In this document: positions 1 to 5,142 of the stretch, piece by piece | Layout: each line of letters starts with the position of its first letter | Numbering within the stretch: the first letter of the stretch is position 1 | Assembly: GCA_003456765.1 (NCBI GenBank) | Contig: DMOT01000010.1 | Span: 1-7,696, forward strand | Direction of reading: 5' to 3' | DNA length: 7,696 nucleotides | DNA from: Bacillota bacterium | Lineage (GTDB): Bacteria; Bacillota; DTU025 | Notes under the pieces: model-generated | What the model was told of the DNA's origin: nothing | Seen by the model: only the letters and a program-made list of their open reading frames with translations | The model's database searches: none | Translations under genes and position numbers: made by a program

Positions 1-161
1 CCCCAAAATAAAGAACAAGCGGGTGATCCACCCGCCCACAATGACAGAGTATGCGACGACCTAGCAACCTGGTCGGCTCGCAAATAGTCAAGTGAACCGG
101 CCTGGCTGAAGCGGTACGCGACGCCGACCGGTGAGAAGCGGATGGCTTCTACTTCAAACAT
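1..161 (-). CDS. Possible partial PSP1-like protein, N-terminus only, apparently frameshifted
   Basis: An ATG at 161-159 opens a frame with no stop to the window edge (53 codons). The first 35 or so residues (beginning MFEVEAIRFSPVGVAYRF) resemble from memory the start of PSP1-domain proteins such as B. subtilis YaaT, which begin with a V-G-V-R-F-x-x-A-G-x-x-Y-Y-F pattern. Around base 45 the resemblance moves to the +1 frame, where L-S-L is followed by G-R-V as in the family's glycine/valine motif, so one extra base may break the frame. Early codons favour G or C at the third position. Only a weak AGGA lies 4 bases before the ATG. A good promoter lies directly upstream, but a hairpin with a T-rich tail lies inside the frame at 35-19. 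The alternative is a noncoding short transcript. The identification rests on remembered family pattern only. Confidence 0.33.
   Translation of the reverse strand, partial: MFEVEAIRFSPVGVAYRFSQAGSLDYLRADQVARSSHTLSLWAGGSPACSLFW
6..35 (-). terminator. Candidate intrinsic terminator after the thrS-distal transcript
   Basis: On the minus strand, GCGGGTG, a 3-base loop and CACCCGC form a perfect 7-bp stem (35-19), followed by the T-rich stretch TTGTTCTTTATTTT. The T tract is interrupted, so strength is uncertain. It would end transcription from thrS and from the promoter at 212-184. If the PSP1-like frame is really translated through here, the hairpin is coincidental. Confidence 0.5.
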
Positions 162-183
162 GCATCCTAGATTTGCATGACAG

Positions 184-212
184 AGTATAACATAGGCATG
201 GCCCCACGTCAA
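184..212 (-). promoter_or_regulatory. Sigma-A type promoter overlapping the end of thrS
   Basis: The -35 box TTGACG (212-207) contains the thrS TGA stop codon. It is followed by a 17-base spacer and the -10 box TATACT (189-184). Predicted start of transcription is about 177. The match is close to consensus with ideal spacing. It reads out of thrS into the last 180 bases of the window, implying a transcription unit independent of the T-box. Confidence 0.55.
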
Positions 213-2134
213 ACTTCTTCGCAAGACCGAGAATCGACTCCGATGCGGAGCATGTTTGCGAAGTCATCCACACTCATTGCACCCTGGTCGCCGCCCTTGC
301 GAGCTCGCACTGCAACCTGACCTGAGTCCATCTCCCTGTCGCCGACGACTAGCATGTACGGAACCTTCTGGAGCTGTGCTTCGCGTATCTTGTACCCGAT
401 TTTCTCATCGCGGGCATCCACTTCCACCCTGAAGCCTTGCCCCGAAAGAGTCCTTGCAACGCGTTTTGCGTACTCTGCGTGCCGGTCGCCTATGGAAAGA
501 ACTTTCGCCTGCACGGGAGCAAGCCAAAGAGGCAGCGCTCCAGCATACTGCTCAATAAGGCATCCGATGAACCTCTCCATGCTGCCGAGAACCGTTCTGT
601 GTATCATTATCGCCCTGTGTTTCTCCCCGTCTTCACCGATGTAGTTTACGTCGAACCTTTCCGGCAGGTTAAAGTCGACCTGAACCGTCGGTCCCTGCCA
701 GAGACGGCCGAGAGAATCTTTGAGCTTGGTATCGATCTTGGGGCCGTAGAATACGCCTTCTCCTGGATCCATGGTGTACTCAATCCCATGGCCCTCCATC
801 GCCTCTCGAAGAGCCCGCGTCGCGCGTTCCCAGTTCTCATCTGAGCCCACTGATTTTTCCGGCCTCGTTGACAGGAAAAACTGGTATTCCGAGAACCCGA
901 AGCTCTTCAGCATGAACTTGGTAAGGTCTATTACGCCCACTATCTCTTCACGCAGTTGCTCGGGGGTGCAGAAGATGTGCGCATCATCCTGAGTGAACCC
1001 TCTCACCCTGAGCAGCCCGTGAAGAGCTCCCGATCGTTCGTATCTGTATACGGTTCCAAGCTCACAGTAGCGGATCGGCATGTCCCGGTAACTTCGCGTG
1101 GCCGTCTTGTATATCAATATATGCCCCGGACAGTTCATAGGCTTGAGAACATATTCCTTTTCGTCAATGGGCAAGAAGTACATGTTCTCCCTGTAGAATT
1201 CGTTATGCCCGGATACCGTCCAGAGCGTAGACTCGGCTATATGAGGCGTGATAACAGGTTTGTAGTCGCGTGCAATGTGTTCGCGCATCCAGAAGTCCTC
1301 TATGGCCTGGCGGATAGCCGCTCCGTGAGGGTGATAGAAGATCAGGCCTGCACCTGCCTCCTCGTGAACGCTGTATATGTCAAGCTCCCGTCCGAGATGC
1401 CTGTGGTCTCGTCTAGCCGCCTCCTCCAGAACACGCAGGTGCTCATCGAGCTCCTTCTTCGTGGGAAAAGCTGTTCCGTATATTCGGGACAACATGGGCC
1501 TATTCTCATCCCCCCGCCAATAGGCGCCGGCCACGTTCAGGAGCTTGAACGCACCTATCATCCCTGTTCTGGGCAGATGAGGCCCTCTGCACATGTCGAC
1601 AAACTCGCCCTGTCGATAGAAGCTGACCTTGCTCTCGTGAAGTTCATTGAGGAGCTCGATCTTGTATGTCTCTTCTTCGCGCTCGAGCGTAGCTAGAGCT
1701 TCTTCCCAGGTCGCCTCCTCGCGAACTATCGGGAGATCCTCAGCGATGATCCTCCGCATTTCCGCCTCGATCTTCTCCAGGTCTTCAGGGGTAAAGGCAT
1801 GATCAATGTCGAAATCATAATAGAAGCCGTTCTCAATCGTAGGTCCTATTGCCAGCTTGGCGGAGGGGAACAGCCTCTTCACTGCCTGCGCCATAACATG
1901 GCCGGCCGAATGCCGCATTGCATCGAGCCCTTCCTCAGATTTCGTATCCAATATGGTCACTCGGCAATCCTCGGTAATAGGGAATGAGAGGTCAACAGCA
2001 ATCCCGTCCACAAGGCCAACGGCTGCCTGTGCAGCCAGTCTTTTGCCTATACGGGCTGCTAGCTCCCCCAGAGTAGTCCCTGACGGAATCTGAACAATAC
2101 TGCCGTCCGGCAAAGTCACCTTAACGTTTTCCAT
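209..2134 (-). CDS. thrS: Threonyl-tRNA synthetase
   Basis: Cytoplasmic class II aminoacyl-tRNA synthetase that charges tRNA-Thr using ATP. The 641-residue length is typical of bacterial full-length ThrRS. Domains in order: TGS (about 3-63); editing domain (about 65-225) with H75, H79, C182 and H186, corresponding to E. coli H73, H77, C182 and H186 that clear Ser-tRNA-Thr; catalytic core (about 245-535) with predicted zinc ligands C335 (in MNCPGH), H386 (in DDAHIF) and H512 (in IHRTVLGS), motif 2 around RYERSGALHG (364-373) and motif 3 around HRTVLGSMERF; C-terminal anticodon-binding domain (about 540-635). ATG at 2134 is chosen because GAGGAGG lies 12 bases upstream and the TGS domain starts at once. 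A longer in-frame start at 2257 is rejected because it lies inside the T-box element. Expression is controlled by the leader at 2450-2195. All catalytic, zinc and editing residues are present. Confidence 0.98.
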   Translation of the reverse strand: MENVKVTLPDGSIVQIPSGTTLGELAARIGKRLAAQAAVGLVDGIAVDLSFPITEDCRVTILDTKSEEGLDAMRHSAGHVMAQAVKRLFPSAKLAIGPTIENGFYYDFDIDHAFTPEDLEKIEAEMRRIIAEDLPIVREEATWEEALATLEREEETYKIELLNELHESKVSFYRQGEFVDMCRGPHLPRTGMIGAFKLLNVAGAYWRGDENRPMLSRIYGTAFPTKKELDEHLRVLEEAARRDHRHLGRELDIYSVHEEAGAGLIFYHPHGAAIRQAIEDFWMREHIARDYKPVITPHIAESTLWTVSGHNEFYRENMYFLPIDEKEYVLKPMNCPGHILIYKTATRSYRDMPIRYCELGTVYRYERSGALHGLLRVRGFTQDDAHIFCTPEQLREEIVGVIDLTKFMLKSFGFSEYQFFLSTRPEKSVGSDENWERATRALREAMEGHGIEYTMDPGEGVFYGPKIDTKLKDSLGRLWQGPTVQVDFNLPERFDVNYIGEDGEKHRAIMIHRTVLGSMERFIGCLIEQYAGALPLWLAPVQAKVLSIGDRHAEYAKRVARTLSGQGFRVEVDARDEKIGYKIREAQLQKVPYMLVVGDREMDSGQVAVRARKGGDQGAMSVDDFANMLRIGVDSRSCEEV

Positions 2135-2194
2135 CAATTTCCTGCGCCTCCTCGCATGCTCAACGCCTTCAGCGCGTCGCCAGATATGTCGTAT

Positions 2195-2240
2195 GGATAA
2201 AATAAACCCCGTCCCTAGCTGATTGCTAATCGGGACGGGG
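2195..2240 (-). terminator. T-box regulatory terminator
   Basis: CCCCGTCCC (2240-2232) pairs perfectly with GGGACGGGG (2215-2207), giving a 9-bp GC-rich stem followed by TTTATTTTATCC. This is the conditional off-structure of the T-box. It lies immediately downstream of the GGGTGGAACCGCG core, whose 3' part competes for pairing in the antiterminator form. The thrS ATG is about 60 bases further on. Confidence 0.93.
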
Positions 2241-2450
2241 TCAACCCGCGGTTCCACCCGGTTTGGCGCACACAGCGCCCTCTTGCGAGCCGAATAACGG
2301 TGGCCAGCCGTACCAGCATACTCTCGCCCAGGCGGTTTCAGCCGGAAGCTCAGAGGGGGTTTTCAGCAATCTACACCCCGGCAGGCTCTCACCACGCGGC
2401 CCACCGTCTCTGAGGGCTCGAAAAGCTTACTCGTCCTCATCATCGCCGTC
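2195..2450 (-). promoter_or_regulatory. T-box riboswitch (threonine) in the thrS leader
   Basis: Leader RNA that binds uncharged tRNA-Thr and switches from a terminator to an antiterminator. In transcript order: an AGTA element near 2431; Stem I with the pairable arms CTCAGAG (2414-2408) and CTCTGAG (2355-2349) and a distal GGTGAGAGC element; a putative specifier codon ACC (Thr) at 2360-2358 just before the closing arm; a linker with CGTTA; then the T-box core GGGTGGAACCGCG (2259-2247), nearly identical to the family consensus. In that core, UGGA (2256-2253) is the part expected to pair with the tRNA acceptor end. It is followed by the competing terminator. A neighbouring ACC/AAC register is possible for the specifier, but the downstream gene favours Thr. 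Confidence 0.95.
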
Positions 2451-2469
2451 TGTATGTTTGATTACACCT

Positions 2470-2499
2470 ATTTTAGCTTGACCGAAAGGAATATGTCAA
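2470..2499 (-). promoter_or_regulatory. thrS: Promoter of the T-box/thrS transcript
   Basis: TTGACA (2499-2494), an 18-base spacer and TAAAAT (2475-2470) make a near-consensus housekeeping promoter. Predicted transcription start is about 2463, roughly 30 bases before the AGTA element of Stem I. This gives thrS its own promoter, separate from ytxC. Confidence 0.75.
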
Positions 2500-2889
2500 T
2501 ACGCGCCCTCTAAGTAACTCGCAAATAGTATCTTGGCCTTATCGAGCGGCCAGGCTCTGAGTTGCGGGCAATGCAGCCTTCGGGATTGCGGGGGATTGCG
2601 CAGGAATTTGCCGAGACTTACCTGGAACCTCTCTTGGTGCTTCATCAGGCTGCACAAGAATCTCGTGTACGCCTATGATGAAGGTGATTCCCTGTGTCTC
2701 CGTTGCTTGGACTACTTACAACATCCAACTCTCTGGGCCGGTTGCCTTCATTGTTGGTGCCGAAAAGCGGGCTTTTACCATGGGGGAAACGAATTCTCAG
2801 CCTCGCTTCAAACCCTCACTACCGTGGGCTTCCGTTACATCGAAAACGGCTCTCTGGCAAGTCCGAATCACGTTGGAAGACTGGGCATG
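2500..2889. other. Gene-poor gap between ytxC and the thrS promoter
   Basis: No convincing gene or ytxC terminator is seen. It holds a tandem GGATTGCG (2583-2590 and 2593-2600) joined to a motif shared with 4225-4244. It also holds a minus-strand frame from about 2796 to 2539 interrupted by a single TAA at 2718-2716, whose translation looks protein-like in its first half; it may be a decayed gene. The long plus-strand frame here runs on into the 3' end of ytxC and has no supporting signal. Confidence 0.4.
2594..2612 (+). repeat. Short dispersed repeat, copy A
   Basis: GATTGCGCAGGAATTTGCC matches copy B at 4225-4244 except for one base missing and one T/C difference. Both copies lie on the same strand in gene-free DNA. 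Copy A is preceded by a second GGATTGCG ten bases earlier. Confidence 0.45.
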
Positions 2890-3822
2890 TCACCGTCTCC
2901 TTACAGGCTCCACAGGATCGTTGCCGGCCGGATGAGGCATGCGCAACTCACAACCTGCGAACCCGCATTCAGGATCTGAGCATCTCGACACCCGACCTTC
3001 GAATACGCTCTCCAACGTCTCGGCAACATCCATGTCAGGCTCGAAATGAAGGACGACCTTTCGAGGGGCCACCGTCATGAGGGCGCTGATCAACAGATCC
3101 ACGACCTCAACTCCCTCTCCTAACAGGTCCGCCGCCAGGGATGCAACATAATCTCCCTCTATCGGTCTCCCTCCGGGCGACCTGATGTCGAATCCCTTGC
3201 CGCTGCCTCTCACCACGTGAACCTCGTCCTCTCGATCCTCCTGCACATCAACAAAGTATTTGAGCAGCTTGACGAACTCCTTGCGCTCTCTTTCAGCCAC
3301 GAACTTCCCAAGAGCCTCCTCCGTCGAGCTGCGCAGCTCATCCAGGTATTCTCTCATCCTGAAGCGCACAAAGCCCTCAATCACCAGCAAGCTGGAATCA
3401 CGCAGATAGCTTTCGATATCGGCTGCCACTTCGCCCAGGCGAATTGAGGGTTCCAGCATGCCGAAAATCCCATCATTGAGGATTGCCACTGCGTAGCTTG
3501 CCACCTCCCTGGCCTCATCATCGTCGATCTCGGGATGGCGATTGCTGAGGGTCTCGAGGATGAAGGACTTCTCCAGCTCCTCGAAGATTAGGCGAGCCAC
3601 AACAGCAGCAAGGCGTCGCCGGAACGTGCACCTAAACTCCTGATCGCTGAGGAATCTGTCTGCACGGCTCCTGGCCGTGCATTCCAACAACGTCAACCCG
3701 CCCAGGGTTCTGATTTGCACCGACACATCCAAGCCCTGAGCGCGCATCACGTCCAATTCACCAAAGAGCCGCCGTCTCAACGAGTCGGCGGCAAGGTAGG
3801 AGCCGATATGGACACAGTCCAT
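2890..3822 (-). CDS. ytxC: YtxC family protein (putative sporulation protein)
   Basis: A 310-residue protein of the YtxC family, whose members are linked to sporulation and are typically found next to thrS in Bacillota; biochemical role is unknown. Family hallmarks as I recall them: EGFVRFRMREYLDEL (149-163), the block EFVKLLKYFVDVQE (182-195) followed by EVHVV (200-204), and a C-terminal FEGRVSRC segment. Three cysteines near the end (C281, C286, C291; C-X4-C-X4-C) recall the cysteine-rich end usual in the family, but are followed by about 19 extra residues. No signal peptide or membrane segment is evident. The ATG at 3822 is chosen because AAGGGGGG lies about 9 bases upstream; an in-frame upstream start (3906) would add 28 residues that do not look like the family. 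B. subtilis has ytxC just upstream of thrS; the dnaB-dnaI pair seen there is absent here. Confidence 0.9.
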   Translation of the reverse strand: MDCVHIGSYLAADSLRRRLFGELDVMRAQGLDVSVQIRTLGGLTLLECTARSRADRFLSDQEFRCTFRRRLAAVVARLIFEELEKSFILETLSNRHPEIDDDEAREVASYAVAILNDGIFGMLEPSIRLGEVAADIESYLRDSSLLVIEGFVRFRMREYLDELRSSTEEALGKFVAERERKEFVKLLKYFVDVQEDREDEVHVVRGSGKGFDIRSPGGRPIEGDYVASLAADLLGEGVEVVDLLISALMTVAPRKVVLHFEPDMDVAETLESVFEGRVSRCSDPECGFAGCELRMPHPAGNDPVEPVRRR

Positions 3823-3847
3823 CGTGCCTTGCCCCCCTTCAGCGACT

Positions 3848-3878
3848 AGTATATGTTGGGGACAACAGGCGTATACAA
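3848..3878 (-). promoter_or_regulatory. Weak candidate ytxC promoter
   Basis: TATACT (3853-3848) lies 25 bases before the ytxC ATG, with TTGTAT (3878-3873) 19 bases upstream of it. The -10 box is good, but the -35 box and the spacing are poor. A predicted start near 3841 would leave a very short leader containing the ribosome binding site. Control by a sporulation sigma factor cannot be judged. Confidence 0.3.
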
Positions 3879-3879
3879 T

Positions 3880-4417
3880 GTGCCGACGTGGGGCATAATG
3901 CCTCAATACGTGGTATGAACGTCAATGTCGGCATTTAATGTATTTTCCCGGATCAATGGGTTTTATTCAATCGTTGATGCTCTTGTCCACTCACAGGCTA
4001 TCGTCAGACGCCACGACGGCCCATCAATTCAGACCCGATCATACGCCCGGGCCATGTGTGAGCTTGACATTCGCGTTGAGTATACTGCATTGCGAGCTAA
4101 GTAGCATGTTAGACGGTTCAGAGCTGTAAGAACGCGCAAGCTGTGGGCTGCCTCTGCCACGGGCCCCTGAAACCCTGCCCTACCGGACAGGCCGCAGTTC
4201 AACCATGTCAGTGCACCCGTGAGCGATTGCGGCAGGAATCTGCCTGCAGAGGACCGGGCCCCACGCAAACGACCCACTGTTGTCCATTCAGCCCGAACAA
4301 ATCTGACCTGCTATCGATCGCGCTCCGTCGAAAACGACGCAATGCCAAACAGACATGGCAAAAATGAGTGCCCACATCGGGTGGCAAATAGCTCCAAGGA
4401 CGGCGAGTGTGGTAGGC
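3880..4417. other. Gene-free stretch between ytxC and the tRNA operon
   Basis: About 500 bases in which I see no supported gene. Open frames on both strands have unconvincing composition and no ribosome binding sites. It contains repeat copy B (4225-4244) and a perfect AGTATACT palindrome at 4079-4086. A short hydrophobic minus frame starting at 4419 sits directly behind the tRNA terminator without a ribosome binding site, so it is not called. Confidence 0.5.
4225..4244 (+). repeat. Short dispersed repeat, copy B
   Basis: GATTGCGGCAGGAATCTGCC matches copy A at 2594-2612 with one extra base and one substitution. In this copy GGCAG and CTGCC can form a 5-bp hairpin over a GAAT loop. It lies in gene-free DNA. 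Function unknown. Confidence 0.45.
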
Positions 4418-4418
4418 A

Positions 4419-4464
4419 TGAAAACGCCCCGAAGCACCGCCTTGCTACGCGGATACCTCGGGGC
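4419..4464 (-). terminator. Terminator of the tRNA operon
   Basis: GCCCCGAGGT (from 4464) pairs with GCTTCGGGGC (ending 4426), including two G-U pairs. The stem can extend by an inner CCGC/GCGG helix and is followed by GTTTTC. It begins 13 bases after the CCA end of the last tRNA. The T run is short but position and stem support the call. Confidence 0.65.
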
Positions 4465-4477
4465 CAAGACCAACCAA

Positions 4478-4554
4478 TGGTGGGGTGCAGTGGAATTGAA
4501 CCACTGGCCTCAACGATGTCAACGTTGCGCTCTAGCCAACTGAGCTAGCACCCC
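4478..4554 (-). tRNA. tRNA-Val (GAC)
   Basis: Last gene of the six-tRNA operon. Acceptor GGGGTGC pairs with GCACCCC, D arm GCTC/GAGC, anticodon stem CAACG/CGTTG with loop TTGACAT giving anticodon GAC, and T arm AGTGG-TTCAATT-CCACT. Discriminator is A and CCA is encoded (4480-4478). It reads GUC and GUU codons. It is the second Val isoacceptor of the operon. Confidence 0.97.
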
Positions 4555-4569
4555 AAACCTGAGCTAATC

Positions 4570-4644
4570 TGGAGGCGACACCCGGATTCGAACCGGGGAA
4601 TAGCGGTTTTGCAGACCGCTGCCTTACCACTTGGCTATGTCGCC
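4570..4644 (-). tRNA. tRNA-Cys (GCA)
   Basis: Acceptor GGCGACA pairs with TGTCGCC; anticodon stem GCGGT/ACCGC with loop CTGCAAA gives anticodon GCA. Discriminator U, the known identity base for CysRS, and an encoded CCA. Fifth in the operon. Confidence 0.97.
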
Positions 4645-4653
4645 GGCAAATGA

Positions 4654-4671
4654 CACGGCCCGTAGGCCGTG
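4654..4671 (-). other. Perfect hairpin with UACG tetraloop between tRNA-Gly and tRNA-Cys
   Basis: CACGGCC, loop TACG, GGCCGTG: a 7-bp perfect stem whose C(UACG)G loop belongs to the very stable UNCG class. It sits in the 38-base spacer, ending 9 bases before tRNA-Cys begins. No proper T run follows, so it is unlikely to be a complete terminator. An RNase processing barrier or partial attenuator is possible. Confidence 0.6.
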
Positions 4672-4682
4672 GATAAATTCTA

Positions 4683-4757
4683 TGGAGCGGAAGACGGGAT
4701 TCGAACCCGCGACCCTCGCCTTGGCAAGGCGATGCTCTACCGCTGAGCCACTTCCGC
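4683..4757 (-). tRNA. tRNA-Gly (GCC)
   Basis: Acceptor GCGGAAG pairs with CTTCCGC; anticodon stem TCGCC/GGCGA with loop TTGCCAA gives anticodon GCC; T loop TTCGAAT. Discriminator U and encoded CCA. Fourth in the operon. Confidence 0.97.
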
Positions 4758-4771
4758 AGTCTTCCCAATAG

Positions 4772-4847
4772 TGGTGCCGAGGGGCAGAATCGAACTGCCG
4801 ACACGGGAATTTTCAGTCCCCTGCTCTACCGACTGAGCTACCTCGGC
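4772..4847 (-). tRNA. tRNA-Phe (GAA)
   Basis: Acceptor GCCGAGG pairs with CCTCGGC; anticodon stem GGGGA/TTCCC with loop CTGAAAA gives anticodon GAA; T loop TTCGATT. Discriminator A and encoded CCA. Third in the operon. Confidence 0.97.
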
Positions 4848-4867
4848 TTGCGATAGTTTGTGAATAA

Positions 4868-4944
4868 TGGCGGAGGCGACGGGACTCGAACCCGCGATCT
4901 CCTGCGTGACAGGCAGGCATGTTCAACCGCTACACTACGCCTCC
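4868..4944 (-). tRNA. tRNA-Asp (GTC)
   Basis: Acceptor GGAGGCG pairs with CGCCTCC; anticodon stem CCTGC/GCAGG with loop CTGTCAC gives anticodon GTC; T loop TTCGAGT. Discriminator G, as expected for tRNA-Asp, and encoded CCA. Second in the operon. Confidence 0.97.
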
Positions 4945-4968
4945 GCACAACTTGTAACCTTTTTAAAA

Positions 4969-5044
4969 TGGTGGGCGAAACAGGGCTCGAACCTGTGACC
5001 CCCTGCGTGTAAGGCAGGTGCTCTCCCAGCTGAGCTATTCGCCC
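4969..5044 (-). tRNA. tRNA-Val (TAC)
   Basis: First gene of the operon, about 15 bases after the predicted transcription start. Acceptor GGGCGAA pairs with TTCGCCC; anticodon stem CCTGC/GCAGG with loop CTTACAC gives anticodon TAC; T loop TTCGAGC. Discriminator A and encoded CCA. Its anticodon arm is nearly identical to that of the following tRNA-Asp. Confidence 0.97.
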
Positions 5045-5065
5045 TTTCCCGCCCGGCGCTTCCCT

Positions 5066-5094
5066 ATTATAGCGTACACTTGCGGGGCATGCAA
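5066..5094 (-). promoter_or_regulatory. Promoter of the six-tRNA operon
   Basis: TTGCAT (5094-5089), a 17-base spacer and a perfect TATAAT (5071-5066). The sequence between the -10 box and tRNA-Val is very GC-rich (GCGCCGGGCGGG), a pattern known at growth-rate and ppGpp-sensitive stable RNA promoters. It begins about 50 bases after the glycosylase stop codon, so the tRNA operon is an independent unit. Confidence 0.85.
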
Positions 5095-5142
5095 GGGGGC
5101 AAAACTCTGATTTTCGAATATGCACCCATCTGGGCGCCCTGG

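Noticed and set aside
41..189. 12-base direct repeat ATGACAGAGTAT (41-52 and 178-189), and CTCGCAAATAGT shared by 77-88 and 2518-2529
   Set aside because: In a 7.7-kb window one or two identical 12-mers are expected by chance, and one copy is simply the -10 region of a promoter.
956..1696. Plus-strand open frame of 246 codons inside thrS
   Set aside because: It is entirely antisense to the conserved ThrRS catalytic and editing domains; a complementary-strand shadow.
2135..2257. N-terminal extension of thrS by 41 residues from a start at 2257
   Set aside because: The extra codons lie in the T-box core and its terminator; the ATG at 2134 has an AGGAGG-type ribosome binding site and fits the family's N-terminus.
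2764..2777. AAAAGCGGGCTTTT inverted repeat as a ytxC terminator
   Set aside because: The loop would be only two bases and the stem is mostly A-T, so it is unlikely to form a terminator.
2533..2979. Plus-strand open frame of 148 codons
   Set aside because: It overlaps the 3' end of ytxC, is rich in Cys and Trp, and has no ribosome binding site or recognisable domain.
3823..3906. N-terminal extension of ytxC by 28 residues
   Set aside because: The residues do not resemble the family, the ATG at 3822 has a strong purine-rich binding site, and the candidate promoter lies inside the extension.
4064..4086. Plus-strand TTGACA followed by TATACT
   Set aside because: The spacer is only 11 bases and no plus-strand gene follows.
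4288..4419. Short hydrophobic minus-strand peptide starting at 4419
   Set aside because: It starts in the T run of the tRNA operon terminator with no ribosome binding site and no own promoter.
4532..5125. Minus-strand open frames covering the tRNA genes
   Set aside because: The sequence is fully explained by tRNAs with complete cloverleafs and CCA ends.
5112..5141. Hairpin GCGCCC/GGGTGC after the glycosylase gene as a terminator
   Set aside because: The stem is short with a G-U pair and no T run follows.
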